64,000 bases of DNA from Streptomyces cellulosae (GCF_000721105.1 NZ_JOEV01000050.1:22438-86437); one strand, 5' to 3'. Positions 18,297-30,567 are shown, counted from the stretch's first letter. Made by a program: numbers and translations. The notes: generated from the sequence alone by a model not told the origin.

Positions 18297-19262
18297 CTAG
18301 TCGCGGGTGAGGACAATCTTCCCGAACTGGTCACCGGACTCGAGCCGTTCGAACCCCTCACGGGCCCGGTCCAGCGGAAGCACCTGGTCGATCACGGGGC
18401 GTACGCCGGTGGCGGCGCAGAAGGAGAGCAGATCCTCCAGCTCGTCCTTGGTCCCCATCGTCGACCCCACGACCTTGAGTTCCAGGAAGAAGATCCGAGT
18501 CAGCTCGGCGTGCGAGGGCCGGTCACCGCTCGTCGCGCCGGAGATCACAATCGTCCCGCCCGGCTTCAGCGACTTCACCGAGTGCGACCACGTCGCCGCG
18601 CCGACGGTCTCGATCACGGCGTCCACACGCTGCGGCAGCCGCGCCCCCGGCTCCAGTGCCTCCACGGCCCCCAGCTCGACGGCCCGCTTCCGCTTCGCCT
18701 CGTCCCGGCTGGTGGCGAAGACGCGCAGCCCCGCGGCCTTGCCGAGCACGATGGCGGCGGTGGCGACACCGCCGCCGGCGCCCTGGACGAGGACGGAGTC
18801 ACCGGGACGTACGCCGGCGTTGGTGAAGAGCATCCGGTACGCCGTCAGCCAGGCCGTGGGCAGACAGGCGGCCTCCTCGAAGGACAGTTCCGCGGGCTTG
18901 GGCAGGAGGTTCCAGGTCGGTACGGCCACCTGCTCGGCGAACGTGCCCTGGTAGCGCTCGGTGAGGATGGACGGGCGTTCCTTGGGGCCGACACCGTGAC
19001 CGGTCCGGCCGATGACGGAGTGCAGGACGACCTCGTTGCCGTCCTCGTCGACGCCGGCGGCGTCACATCCGAGGATCATCGGCAGCTTGTCCTCCGCGAG
19101 GCCGACACCACGCAGGGACCACAGGTCGTGATGGTTGAGGGAAGCGGCCTTGACGTTGACGACACTCCAGCCGGCACGGGCCTCGGGGGCGGGACGCTCT
19201 CCCACCTCCAGGCCGGAAAGGGGCTGGTCACGATCGATGCGGGCGGCGTAGGCAGCGAACAT
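18297..19262 (-). CDS. Zinc-type alcohol dehydrogenase / quinone oxidoreductase (MDR superfamily)
   Basis: 321 residues. GroES-like N domain (AASLNHHDLWSLRGVG, GCDAAGVDEDGNEVV) and a Rossmann domain with nucleotide loop QGAGGGVATAAI. The usual structural-zinc cysteine cluster is missing, so it belongs to the quinone-oxidoreductase-like branch. It probably uses NADPH to reduce or oxidise a small carbonyl compound. ATG 19262 is the family start; the open frame extends a further 19 codons without a better site. Substrate not predictable. Confidence 0.88.
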   Translation of the reverse strand: MFAAYAARIDRDQPLSGLEVGERPAPEARAGWSVVNVKAASLNHHDLWSLRGVGLAEDKLPMILGCDAAGVDEDGNEVVLHSVIGRTGHGVGPKERPSILTERYQGTFAEQVAVPTWNLLPKPAELSFEEAACLPTAWLTAYRMLFTNAGVRPGDSVLVQGAGGGVATAAIVLGKAAGLRVFATSRDEAKRKRAVELGAVEALEPGARLPQRVDAVIETVGAATWSHSVKSLKPGGTIVISGATSGDRPSHAELTRIFFLELKVVGSTMGTKDELEDLLSFCAATGVRPVIDQVLPLDRAREGFERLESGDQFGKIVLTRD

Positions 19263-19543
19263 GACCTTGACGATAGGCTCCACCGCAGTCCCGGGGAACC
19301 ACGGAGCCCTGTGACACACACCCTCTTGTCAACGCCGGGAGTGGGTCCCCGTGCCCCGACTCTCCGGTCACGGCGGGCCTCCGCCCGCAGCACCCCGCAC
19401 CCCCACCCGCCCAGGCACCGCAGGCACCCGCGCCCGAACCCCCACCCCATACCCAGCCCCGAGCAAAGAAGTGACCCCGCCCGAACCACAGACGGGGCCA
19501 CCCGACACCCGGCGCCCGCTCAGACACTCAGGCGCACAGGCAC

Positions 19544-20767
<1,224 letters not shown>

Positions 20768-21349
20768 TTTGTTCTACCCCTTAGGTCTTCATGGTTGAGG
20801 GTGGCCACTCCTGGTTGAGAAGTGGGCGGGCACCGCGCACGGCCCTGATGGTGCTGCGGTGATGCTGCGTACGGGGGTACGTACGGGCACATACGCGACG
20901 GGCGCGCCGCACACGCGCCCTGGGCCCCGGATGAGGGGTGTAAAGAACCTTCTTACCCGACGGACAGCGCCGAGGACGACCCCATACCGCACAAGGCCTG
21001 CAAGATCACATCCCGCGGCGCATGCCGGTCCGCACCCCGGGAGCCACCGGAGATCTTCCGGCCGGAAGCGCAGATTCCCGCAGATGGTGACGGATAGTGC
21101 CGCATCGTGCGGTCAAAATGTACCGACCTGATGCGGTTCGGGGATCGCCCGTTATCCGATTTTGACATGGGTGGTCACCTGAATGCCTGCGTCCGAATGG
21201 CAAGATGCCGTCATCACACGAGGTCGCGACACTCGAAGACGTGTGCTCTCGTCGACCCAGGACCAATCCAGCGTCCAAGGCGCCCGCCGAACCCATCGGC
21301 GACCGCCTGCCCCATCGGCAACTCCACCCATCCGCCGGAGGAACCCACC
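20768..21349. other. Long divergent intergenic region with promoters, no gene
   Basis: 582 bases between malic enzyme and the amino-acid importer. No open frame has typical codon use. TTTGACA at 21161-21167 could be a -35 for the importer, but no matching -10 is clear. The 180-base leader before ATG 21350 could carry control elements; I recognise no named riboswitch. Confidence 0.5.
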
Positions 21350-22306
21350 ATGACCGCAAGCTTCACCCGTCGTCCGACCGCCGCGCACTCCCGGCTAGCA
21401 GCGGTCGGTGCGATCGCGGTCGCAGGCGCGCTGATTCTCACCGGTTGCGGTGACCAGACCAAGGACAAGAACTCGGACAGCAGTGCGGCGGCGAGCTCGG
21501 CACCCCTGGCGAACAAACTGCCGCAGGCGATCCGCGACAAGGGTGTCGTCAAGGTCGGTTCGGACATCGCGTACGCGCCCGTCGAGTTCAAGGACGCCTC
21601 CGGGAACGTCGTCGGCATCGACCCGGAACTCGCGGCCGCGATGGGCAAGCAGCTCGGCGTCAAGTTCGAATTCGAGAACGGCACTTTCGACGCCCTGCTG
21701 ACCGGTCTGCGCTCCAACCGCTATGACATCGCCATGTCCGCGATGACCGACAACAAGAACCGCCAGGAGGGCGTCGACCCCGACACGGGCAAGAAGGTCG
21801 GCGAGGGCGTCGACTTCGTCGACTACCTGACAGCCGGCGTCTCGATCTACACGCGTAAGGGCGACACCGGTGGCATCACCACCTGGTCGGACCTGTGCGG
21901 GAAGAAGCTCGCCGTGGAGCGCGGCACCGTCTCGGAGGACCTGGCCAAGTCCGAGACCAAGAAGTGCACGGGCGGCAAGAAGATCACCATCGAGGCCTTC
22001 GACGACGACCAGCAGGCTCAGACCCGACTGCGCTCCGGCGGCGCGGACGCGGCCTCCTCGGACTTCCCGGTTGCCGCGTACGCCGTGAAGACCTCCGGCG
22101 GAGGCAAGGACTTCCAGATCGTCGGCGACCAGGTCGAGGCGGCCCCGTACGGCATCGCGGTCTCCAAGGAGGACGTGCAGCTGCGTGACGCGCTGCAGGC
22201 GGCGATGAACGCGATCATCAAGAGCGGCGAGTACCAGAAGATCCTCGACAAGTGGGGCGCGGAGGACGGCGCCGTCAAGGAGTCCGCCGTCAACGGCGGC
22301 AAGTGA
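21350..22306 (+). CDS. Amino-acid ABC transporter substrate-binding lipoprotein
   Basis: 318 residues. Lipoprotein signal with lipobox LTGC (hydrophobic AVGAIAVAGALILTGC), a Ser/Asp linker, then a type-2 periplasmic binding domain of the polar amino-acid family (VKVGSDIAYAPVEFKDASG, GIDPELAAAMGKQLGV, TGLRSNRYDIAMSAMTD). It should be anchored outside the membrane and feed the permease downstream. ATG 21350 follows GGAGGAAC. The family suggests glutamate, glutamine or a related amino acid; the ligand is inferred. Confidence 0.93.
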   Translation: MTASFTRRPTAAHSRLAAVGAIAVAGALILTGCGDQTKDKNSDSSAAASSAPLANKLPQAIRDKGVVKVGSDIAYAPVEFKDASGNVVGIDPELAAAMGKQLGVKFEFENGTFDALLTGLRSNRYDIAMSAMTDNKNRQEGVDPDTGKKVGEGVDFVDYLTAGVSIYTRKGDTGGITTWSDLCGKKLAVERGTVSEDLAKSETKKCTGGKKITIEAFDDDQQAQTRLRSGGADAASSDFPVAAYAVKTSGGGKDFQIVGDQVEAAPYGIAVSKEDVQLRDALQAAMNAIIKSGEYQKILDKWGAEDGAVKESAVNGGK

Positions 22307-22341
22307 CCGCGCGTCCGAGCGGGCACTGAGAGGCAACACCC

Positions 22342-23274
22342 GTGACTGCTGACATCGACAAGACGGTGGGCACCCCCGCGGCCGGACCGGAGACCATCAA
22401 GGCCATCCCGGTCCGGCACTACGGGCGGTACGTCACCGCCGTCATAGCCATCGCGATCCTCGTCGCGATCATTTACGCGTTCGGCCAGGGCAAGATCAAC
22501 TGGCACGCGGTTCCGGACTACTTCTTCGACGACCGGATCATGACCGGCGTCGGCAAGACCCTCCTGCTGACGGTCCTGTCGATGCTGATCGGCATCGTGG
22601 GCGGCATCGTCCTCGCGGTGATGCGCCTGTCGAAGAACCCGGTGACCTCGTCGATCTCCTGGTTCTACATCTGGTTCTTCCGCGGCACCCCGGTCCTGGT
22701 CCAGCTGTTCCTCTGGTTCAACCTGGGCCTGGTCTTCGAGTACATCAACCTCGGTCCGATCTACAAGGACTACTGGTCGGACTTCATGACGCCGCTTCTG
22801 ACGGCGCTGCTCGGTCTCGGCCTCAACGAGGCCGCGTACATGGCGGAGATCTGCCGCGCCGGTCTGCTCGCCGTCGACGAGGGCCAGACCGAGGCGGCCC
22901 ACGCGCTGGGCATGAGCCACGGCAAGACGCTGCGCCGGATCGTCATCCCCCAGGCGATGCGGGTGATCGTGCCGCCGACCGGCAACGAAGTGATCAACAT
23001 GCTGAAGACGACCTCGCTCGTGGCGGCCGTCCAGTATCCGGAGCTCTTCCGCTATGCCCAGGACATCGGCCAGAACTCCGGTGCCCCGGTGGAGATGTAC
23101 TTCCTCGCGGCGGCCTGGTACCTGATCATGACGTCGGTCCTGAGCGTGGGCCAGTACTACATCGAGCGGTACTACGCGCGCGGTTCCAGCCGCCAGCTGC
23201 CGCCGACACCGCTGCAGAAGGTGAAGGCCAACCTGCTGTCGCTGGGCCGGCCGAGGGGAGCCATGGGCGCATGA
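22342..23274 (+). CDS. Amino-acid ABC transporter permease
   Basis: 310 residues from GTG 22342. At least five membrane helices; the ATPase-contact loop [20 protein letters not shown] and the [18 protein letters not shown] segment mark the HisM/GlnP family. A long cytoplasmic N-terminus (about 30 residues) precedes the first helix. Only one permease gene is present, so a homodimer is likely. It overlaps the ATPase gene by ATGA. Confidence 0.94.
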   Translation: MTADIDKTVGTPAAGPETIKAIPVRHYGRYVTAVIAIAILVAIIYAFGQGKINWHAVPDYFFDDRIMTGVGKTLLLTVLSMLIGIVGGIVLAVMRLSKNPVTSSISWFYIWFFRGTPVLVQLFLWFNLGLVFEYINLGPIYKDYWSDFMTPLLTALLGLGLNEAAYMAEICRAGLLAVDEGQTEAAHALGMSHGKTLRRIVIPQAMRVIVPPTGNEVINMLKTTSLVAAVQYPELFRYAQDIGQNSGAPVEMYFLAAAWYLIMTSVLSVGQYYIERYYARGSSRQLPPTPLQKVKANLLSLGRPRGAMGA

Positions 23275-24077
23275 CCGACAAGCTGAGCAAGACGGACGCC
23301 GCCCCGCGCGACACGTCCACCGCCATGGTCAAGGCCGAGGGCGTCCACAAGTCCTTCGGCTCCGTCGAGGTGCTCAAGGGCATCGACCTCGAGGTGAAGT
23401 CCGGCGAGGTGTTCTGCCTCATCGGCCCCTCCGGCTCCGGCAAGTCGACCTTCCTCCGCTGCATCAACCACCTGGAGAAGATCAACGCCGGCCGGCTCTA
23501 CGTGGACGGGGAGCTGGTCGGATACCGCCAGAAGGGGGACAAGCTGTACGAGCTCAAGGACAGCGAGGTCGCCCTGAAGCGCCGGGACATCGGCATGGTC
23601 TTCCAGCGCTTCAACCTGTTCCCGCACATGACGGCGGCGGAGAACATCATCGAGGCACCGATCCAGGTCAGGGGCACCAACAAGGCCCAGGCCAGGGAGC
23701 GTGCCACCCAGCTCCTGGAGCGGGTGGGCCTGGCCGACAAAGCCGGGAGCTACCCCTCGCAGCTCTCCGGCGGCCAGCAGCAGCGCGTGGCGATCGCCCG
23801 GGCCCTCGCCATGGACCCGAAGCTGATGCTCTTCGACGAGCCGACCTCGGCCCTCGACCCGGAGTTGGTCGGTGACGTCCTGGACGTCATGCGCGACCTC
23901 GCCGAGTCCGGCATGACGATGATCGTCGTCACCCACGAGATGGGCTTCGCCCGCGAGGTGGGCGACAGCCTGGTCTTCATGGACGACGGCGTGGTGGTCG
24001 AGTCCGGACACCCGCGCGAGGTGCTGACCAATCCCCAGCACGAGCGGACGCAGTCTTTCCTCTCGAAGGTGCTCTAG
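23271..24077 (+). CDS. Amino-acid ABC transporter ATP-binding protein
   Basis: 268 residues: Walker [12 protein letters not shown] loop [13 protein letters not shown], signature [15 protein letters not shown], Walker [15 protein letters not shown] and switch His in [11 protein letters not shown]. It matches the GlnQ class that energises polar amino-acid uptake. ATG 23271 overlaps the permease stop. A hairpin terminator follows, closing a three-gene operon. Confidence 0.96.
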   Translation: MTDKLSKTDAAPRDTSTAMVKAEGVHKSFGSVEVLKGIDLEVKSGEVFCLIGPSGSGKSTFLRCINHLEKINAGRLYVDGELVGYRQKGDKLYELKDSEVALKRRDIGMVFQRFNLFPHMTAAENIIEAPIQVRGTNKAQARERATQLLERVGLADKAGSYPSQLSGGQQQRVAIARALAMDPKLMLFDEPTSALDPELVGDVLDVMRDLAESGMTMIVVTHEMGFAREVGDSLVFMDDGVVVESGHPREVLTNPQHERTQSFLSKVL

Positions 24078-24093
24078 CACCAGCAGGACGGAG

Positions 24094-24124
24094 AGGGGCG
24101 GTACGGGACTCCCGTACCGCCCCT
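24094..24124. terminator. Hairpin terminator of the amino-acid importer operon
   Basis: AGGGGCGGTACGGGA (24094-24108) pairs with TCCCGTACCGCCCCT (24110-24124), followed by TTCG. It lies between convergent genes and may serve both. Confidence 0.85.
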
Positions 24125-24140
24125 TTCGTGCACTGCGGCG

Positions 24141-24923
24141 CTACTTCAGCGCCAGCACCAGCGCGTCCGTCGGCGAGCACCACACCGGGCGTACCTCGTC
24201 GAAGCCCTTCTCGCGCAGCACGCGCGCGTGCCAGGCCGCGGAGGGTGTGTCGCCGTCCGCGTGCTCGCCGTAGATCTCGAAGCGCCGGGCGGTGGGTTCG
24301 GCGAGGACCGGGTCCTTGGCGGCCAGTTGCCACCAGTCCGCCCAGTCCAGCGCTCCGTCCCGCTTGGCCTGTTCCCTGCGGGCGCGCCGGTGGGCCTGCT
24401 CGGCCGCGTTGATCCGGGGCGTGGACTCGTCGATCATGTGGTCGGCGTTCATGAAGACACCGCCGTCGCGGACGAGTTCCGCGAGCTGACCGTAGAGGGT
24501 CGCGAGGGGTTCTCTGTGCAGCCAGTGCAGGGCCGTGGCGGTCAGGACGGCGTCGTACGAGTCGTACGGCAGTTTCGTGCGCCAGTCCGGGTCCTTGAGG
24601 TCGGCGGTGACGAACCGGACACGCTCGTCGCCCGCGAAGGTGCCCTCGGCGATGGCGAGGAGCGCCGGGTCGAGGTCGACGCCGGTGCTGGTGGCCTCGG
24701 GGAAGCGGGCGAGGAGCCGGGCGGTGATGCTTCCGGTGCCGCACGCGAGGTCCAGGACGCGTGGGGCGGTGCCGACGAGGGCCTCGACCATGTCGAGCAT
24801 GATCCGGAAGCGTTCCTCCCGGTCCGGCATGTACCACTCCTGCTGCCGGTCCCAGCTCTCCTGCCAGGCCTGCCAATTGGCACCGGCCGTCGTGATGTGC
24901 GAGGTGGTGTGCGTGTCCGTCAT
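24141..24923 (-). CDS. Class I SAM-dependent methyltransferase
   Basis: 260 residues. Motif I VLDLACGTGSITARLL, motif II TGVDLDPALLAIA and later strands VRFVTADLKDP and DAVLTATALHWL are those of small-molecule methyltransferases. A helical insert follows (TPRINAAEQAHRRARREQAKR). No signal or membrane segment. Acceptor unknown. It is divergent from the CGNR gene by about 100 bases. Confidence 0.88.
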   Translation of the reverse strand: MTDTHTTSHITTAGANWQAWQESWDRQQEWYMPDREERFRIMLDMVEALVGTAPRVLDLACGTGSITARLLARFPEATSTGVDLDPALLAIAEGTFAGDERVRFVTADLKDPDWRTKLPYDSYDAVLTATALHWLHREPLATLYGQLAELVRDGGVFMNADHMIDESTPRINAAEQAHRRARREQAKRDGALDWADWWQLAAKDPVLAEPTARRFEIYGEHADGDTPSAAWHARVLREKGFDEVRPVWCSPTDALVLALK

Positions 24924-25024
24924 CGGTTCCCTCCGTCGCGTACCGCCACGTAATACCCTGGAAGCACGACCGGCTGTTACCCCGCCCGCACCACGACCAT
25001 AGAACGCCTCCGTAAGGACTACAA

Positions 25025-25654
25025 GTGGAACTGGCCTATTACTCGGACTACGCCGTACGTCTCGTCAACAGCGAGGAGCCGGCCCGGGGCAAGGACACGC
25101 TGACCTCGGTCGAGGCGATCCACGGCCTCTTCGGCGGCAACGAGGGGGTGGCCCGGCGCGCCACGGACGCGGACGTCACGCGGTTCCGGGGGGTACGGGC
25201 CCGCCTGCGCGCGGTCTTCGAGGCGGCGGACACCGGCGACGAGACGCTGGCGGTGGACCTGCTGAACTCACTGCTGCTGGAGTTCCCGGTGAGCCCGCAG
25301 ATCTCCGGCCACGACTACCGGGACGACGAGGGCCGCCCGCTGTGGCACATGCACCTGGCGGACCACCCGTCCAACGCGACCGCCGGCTACGCGGCCATAG
25401 CGGCGATGGGCCTGGCCTTCCACCTCACCGAGTACGGCGTCGACCGCCTGGGCCTGTGCGAGGCGCCACCGTGCCGCAACGCCTACCTGGACACGTCCAC
25501 CAACCGCTCTCGGCGCTACTGCTCGGACCGCTGCGCCACCCGCGCCAACGTGGCGGCCTACCGGGCCCGCAAACGCCTGGAGGCGGACCGGTCGGACAGC
25601 ACGGGCCTGGCCGCCGACAGCGCCCAGCGCGCCGCGGCGAACGGCGACCGCTGA
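25025..25654 (+). CDS. ABATE/CGNR zinc-finger transcription factor-like protein
   Basis: 209 residues from GTG 25025. The N-terminal two-thirds match the ABATE ligand-like domain (VRLVNSEEPARG; LWHMHLAD). The C-terminal zinc finger reads CEAPPCRNAYLDTSTNRSRR then YCSDRCATRANVAAYRARKR, the CGNR finger with four cysteines. Likely a stress or metabolite-responsive DNA-binding regulator. Its 3' end overlaps that of sodX by 97 bases on the other strand. Confidence 0.88.
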   Translation: MELAYYSDYAVRLVNSEEPARGKDTLTSVEAIHGLFGGNEGVARRATDADVTRFRGVRARLRAVFEAADTGDETLAVDLLNSLLLEFPVSPQISGHDYRDDEGRPLWHMHLADHPSNATAGYAAIAAMGLAFHLTEYGVDRLGLCEAPPCRNAYLDTSTNRSRRYCSDRCATRANVAAYRARKRLEADRSDSTGLAADSAQRAAANGDR

Positions 25655-25992
25655 TCCGGCTTCGGCGGCCGGTAGCGGAAGCGGACCCTGCCCAGGACCA
25701 ACTCGTCCGGCACGGTGCCGTAGTCGGTGCTGTCGCCGCCGGCGTACGGATTGTCGCCGAGCACCCACCAGCCGCCCTCACGCCGCTCCACAGCCCGCTT
25801 CACGACGAGCAGGTCCTGTTGGAACGGATGACGCAGGACGACCACGTCGCCCGGCCTGATCCGGGCGCCCCACCGCACCACGAGCTGGTCCCCGTGACGG
25901 AGGGTGGGCACCATCGACGGCCCGGTCACCTCGGCCAGCCCGTACGGCAGTACGGCCCCCCTGCGCTCGGTCTCCTGCGACAGCTCCGGCAT
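25558..25992 (-). CDS. sodX: Nickel-type superoxide dismutase maturation protease
   Basis: 144 residues of the S26 signal-peptidase fold: catalytic Ser in TGPSMVPTLRHGD, catalytic Lys in LLVVKRAVER, then WWVLGDNPYAGGDSTDYG. It removes the SodN leader so that His1 can bind nickel. No membrane anchor is visible, in keeping with a cytoplasmic substrate. ATG 25992 starts the family sequence (MPELSQETERRG). Divergent from sodN across about 145 bases. The C-terminal tail of about 30 residues lies entirely over the CGNR gene and may be dispensable. Confidence 0.93.
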   Translation of the reverse strand: MPELSQETERRGAVLPYGLAEVTGPSMVPTLRHGDQLVVRWGARIRPGDVVVLRHPFQQDLLVVKRAVERREGGWWVLGDNPYAGGDSTDYGTVPDELVLGRVRFRYRPPKPDQRSPFAAARWALSAARPVLSDRSASRRLRAR

Positions 25993-26137
25993 CACCCGGC
26001 ACCTCCCCGGTTCATCCTCCACCAGTCTCAGTCTGACCCCGGACTTTTGTCCTAAGCCCATGGGGGCACTCGCGAAAACCCATCTGCCGGGGAGTAATGT
26101 CGCACCTGAGAAGACGATCACGAGGAAGGAACGCTTC

Positions 26138-26533
26138 ATGCTTTCCCGCCTGTTCGCCCCCAAGGTCAAGGTCAGCGCCCACTGCGACCTGCCCTGCGGC
26201 GTGTACGACCCTGCCCAGGCCCGCATCGAGGCGGAGTCGGTCAAGGCTGTCCAGGAAAAGATGGCCGGCAACGACGACCCGCACTTCCAGGCACGCGCCA
26301 CCGTCATCAAGGAGCAGCGTGCCGAGCTGGCGAAGCACCACGTCTCCGTGCTGTGGAGCGACTACTTCAAGCCCCCGCACTTCGAGAAGTACCCGGAGCT
26401 GCACCAGCTGGTCAACGACACCCTGAAGGCCCTCTCGGCCGCCAAGGGTTCGACCGACCCCGCCACGGGCCAGAAGGCCCTGGACTACATCGCCCAGATC
26501 GACAAGATCTTCTGGGAGACCAAGAAGGCCTGA
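26138..26533 (+). CDS. sodN: Nickel superoxide dismutase
   Basis: 131 residues. A 14-residue leader (MLSRLFAPKVKVSA) ends just before the nickel hook HCDLPCGVYDPAQ, where His1, Cys2 and Cys6 bind nickel after processing. The remainder is the four-helix subunit of the NiSOD hexamer. It detoxifies superoxide in the cytoplasm. ATG 26138 follows GAGGAAGGA. sodX next door supplies the protease. In S. coelicolor, sodN rises with nickel while the iron enzyme is shut off. Confidence 0.98.
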   Translation: MLSRLFAPKVKVSAHCDLPCGVYDPAQARIEAESVKAVQEKMAGNDDPHFQARATVIKEQRAELAKHHVSVLWSDYFKPPHFEKYPELHQLVNDTLKALSAAKGSTDPATGQKALDYIAQIDKIFWETKKA

Positions 26534-26632
26534 CCACCAAGTCGGCCTCCCGGACCGGCGATCGGTGCACCATCGCAGGTCAACGGGCACCCGAAGGGGC
26601 TCGACCGGACACGCTCCGGCCGGGCCCCTTCG
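26534..26632 (+). ncRNA. Candidate s-SodF-type small RNA from the sodN 3' UTR, with terminator
   Basis: In S. coelicolor the sodN 3' UTR is processed to a roughly 90-nt RNA that destabilises sodF mRNA. Here the 3' UTR has the same size and ends in a hairpin: CGAAGGGGC (26592-26600) with GCCCCTTCG (26624-26632), plus an inner CCGGA/TCCGG stem. I cannot test base pairing with sodF because it is not in the window, so the sRNA call is by position and length only; the terminator is well supported. Confidence 0.5.
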
Positions 26633-26654
26633 CCGTTCCCGCGCGGGGTGCGGG

Positions 26655-26795
26655 TCAGTGGAACTGCGGCACGATCAGACAGATCCCGTACGCCACCCCC
26701 GCCGCGCACGCGGTGAAGCACAGGGCGGCCCGGGCGAGGCTCGCGGTGGGGGTGGTGCCGCTCTCCTCGCGGGCGCCCTCGCAGCGACCAGGCAA
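26655..26795 (-). CDS. Possible small membrane peptide
   Basis: A 46-residue frame from TTG 26795 ends in a clear hydrophobic helix (LARAALCFTACAAGVAYGIC) and LIVPQFH. An in-frame stop lies just upstream and there is no ATG/GTG or good ribosome site, so it may be a 5'-truncated or decayed gene. The helix looks like genuine protein sequence rather than a shadow frame. Function unknown. Confidence 0.35.
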   Translation of the reverse strand: MPGRCEGAREESGTTPTASLARAALCFTACAAGVAYGICLIVPQFH

Positions 26796-26885
26796 GCAAG
26801 GTCAGCTCAATCACCGGAGAACTGAAGGGAAAGCCTGTTCCAGGACCGCGCGCACAAGTGAGGGAGGCCGTGTGATGCTGGGGGC

Positions 26886-27299
26886 GTGACTCTCGAAGAC
26901 CTCGTCCGGCTGCGGCAGGCCCGCGACCGCATCAACCGTGAGTACGCCGAGCCGCTCGACGTCGCCGCCCTCGCGCGCACCGCCCTGATGTCGCCCGGCC
27001 ACTTCCAGCGCAGCTTCCGCGAGGCGTTCGGCCAGACCCCGTACGGCTATCTCATGACCCGTCGGATCGAGCGCGCCAAGGCACTGCTGCGCCGGGGCGA
27101 CCTCACCGTGACCGAGGTGTGCCTGGCGGTCGGCTGCACGTCGCTGGGCTCCTTCAGCTCCCGATTCACCGAGCTCGTCGGCGAGACCCCGAGCGCCTAC
27201 CGGGCCCGTTCGCACGAGGCGGGCGCGGTGATCCCGGCGTGCGTGGCCCGGACGTACACCCGGCCGAGGCGGGCGCCGCGGCGGCCGTCCGGGACCTAG
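26886..27299 (+). CDS. AraC family transcriptional regulator, DNA-binding domain only
   Basis: 137 residues from GTG 26886. Two HTH motifs: LDVAALARTALMSPGHFQRSFREA and LTVTEVCLAVGCTSLGSFSSRF, with PSAYRAR closing the domain. There is no N-terminal sensor, so its activity may be set by amount, as in SoxS/MarA-like proteins. A basic tail (RRAPRRPSGT) ends it. Confidence 0.9.
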   Translation: MTLEDLVRLRQARDRINREYAEPLDVAALARTALMSPGHFQRSFREAFGQTPYGYLMTRRIERAKALLRRGDLTVTEVCLAVGCTSLGSFSSRFTELVGETPSAYRARSHEAGAVIPACVARTYTRPRRAPRRPSGT

Positions 27300-27353
27300 G
27301 TGTAGTGATCACGAGCGCACGGTCGTCCCTCCGGCGTGGCCGCCGAGGGCCCG

Positions 27354-27766
27354 TCACACGGGCGGCCGTGAGGACTCCTCCGGCACCTCGGAGACATGGG
27401 CGCTGACGATGCGCCAGCCTGCGGGGAAACGCGTCCACGCCTGCGTCTGACGGCCGACGGCGGTACCGCCGGGGTAGGCGAACAGGGTGGTGACCACCGC
27501 GTAGTCGGTCCCGAACGTGCTGATTCTGGTGTCGAAGAGTTTTCGGCCCGGGGGAAGCGGAGGTTGTTGCCGTCGCCAGTCCCGGATCTGGTCCACCCCG
27601 GCCTGCTGATCGGCGATACCGAAGCGGACCGTGCCGGGTGAGTTCCAGAAGTACCCGGTGATGCCGTCCTGGTCGTCGGTGACCAGGGCTTCCTCGTAGC
27701 CGGCGAAGGCCGCCGTCACTTCGGCGACCGTCTGTGGCAGGTCCACATCCATCCGCTCTCCGTTCG

Positions 27767-27770
<4 letters not shown>
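27354..27770 (-). CDS. AtzH/HpxZ-like SnoaL-fold protein
   Basis: 138 residues of the NTF2-like fold (VAEVTAAFAGYEEALVTDD, ITGYFWNSPGTVRFG, YAVVTTLFAYPGG, QTQAWTRFPAGWRIVSAHVS). This pattern is that of AtzH-like proteins, found with cyanuric-acid and oxalurate catabolic amidases. The neighbours (NCS2 permease, two biuret-hydrolase-like enzymes) support a role in small N-heterocycle or ureide breakdown. Its ATG overlaps, as ATGA, the stop that the permease would reach if its G tract were shifted by one base. Confidence 0.78.
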
Positions 27771-29592
<1,822 letters not shown>

Positions 29593-29690
29593 GGTGGGAT
29601 CACCCTTCGTCGGGTGGAGCGGTGGATTCTGGCGCGGGGTACGCCGGGTAACGGGGTGCCTGCGGACAGCGGGCATCGTCGAGGTGGCGG

Positions 29691-29780
29691 TGCGGTCGGG
29701 TCGGCGGGGCGCGGCGCGCGTGCAGTCGGGTCGCCGCGGCGCCGCACGCATGCGGTCGGGTCGCCGCGGCGCGTGCGACC
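29691..29780. repeat. 30-bp tandem repeat, three copies
   Basis: Units 29691-29720, 29721-29750 and 29751-29780 share TGCRGTCGGGTCGCCGCGGC with small changes. They fill the gap between the permease start and the upstream hydrolase stop. Confidence 0.9.
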
Positions 29781-29797
29781 GGGCGTCGGTGGGACTG

Positions 29798-30538
29798 TCA
29801 GCGCGGCTGTGCCGCCGGTTCGCGGGCGGTTTCAGCAGCGTCGGGGCCAGCGGGCGACGCGGTGGCCAATGCCGCCAGGAACGCGGCCGACTCCGCGGTC
29901 CAGCCGAAGATGCCGCCCTGCGCGGCCACCATGTCCAGGCCCGCCTGCTGGAACTGAGGGAAGTAACTGCCGACGCAGTCCGACAGCACCAGGCACTCGT
30001 ATCCGCGGTCGTTGGCTTCGCGGACCGTCGTGTGCACACACACTTCGGTGGTGACGCCGGTGACCACGAGACGGCGGATGCCGCGGGCGGTCAGCAGATC
30101 GCCGAACCCCGTGGCGTAGAAGGCGCCTTTGCCCGGCTTGTCGATGACCGGCTCACCGGCCACCGGGTAGAGCTCCTCGATGATGTCGTGGCCCTCCTCG
30201 CCGCGGACCAGTATCCGGCCCTTGGGGCCCGGGTCACCGATGCGCATGCTGGGGTTTCCTCGCAGCAGCTTGCTGGGGGGACAGTCGGACAGGTCCGGCA
30301 GGTGTCCCTCGCGGGTGTGCATGACCGCCATGCCCGCGGCGCGACAGGCGTCGAGTACGGCCCGCAGCGGAGCGATGGTTCTCCGCAGTTGTTCCACGTC
30401 GTTGCCGAGGCTCTCGCCGAATCCGCCGGGTTCGAGGAAGTCCCGCTGCATGTCGATGAGAATGAGTGCCGTCTCGGCGGGGTCGAAGGAGAACGGGTAC
30501 GGGGCGGCCTCGACACTGAGCGGTTCTGCGACTGCCAT
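29798..30538 (-). CDS. Isochorismatase-family cysteine hydrolase (ureidoacrylate/biuret amidohydrolase-like)
   Basis: 246 residues. The Asp-Lys-Cys triad is visible: ALILIDMQRDFLEPGGFG (Asp), [13 protein letters not shown] (Lys) and VTGVTTEVCVHTTVREANDR (Cys). An Ala/Pro tail follows. These enzymes hydrolyse C-N bonds of ureides such as biuret or ureidoacrylate. It is a paralogue of the next gene upstream, sharing the TREGHLPDL and GRILVRGE stretches. ATG 30538 is the family start. Exact substrate unknown. Confidence 0.88.
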   Translation of the reverse strand: MAVAEPLSVEAAPYPFSFDPAETALILIDMQRDFLEPGGFGESLGNDVEQLRRTIAPLRAVLDACRAAGMAVMHTREGHLPDLSDCPPSKLLRGNPSMRIGDPGPKGRILVRGEEGHDIIEELYPVAGEPVIDKPGKGAFYATGFGDLLTARGIRRLVVTGVTTEVCVHTTVREANDRGYECLVLSDCVGSYFPQFQQAGLDMVAAQGGIFGWTAESAAFLAALATASPAGPDAAETAREPAAQPR

Positions 30539-30567
30539 GGCGGTTCCTGCTTTCGTCGAGGGGCGGG

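Noticed and set aside
26485..26814. 109-residue minus-strand frame after sodN
   Set aside because: Overlaps the sodN end and terminator, and codon use is poor. Only the short hydrophobic frame in the same place looks protein-like.
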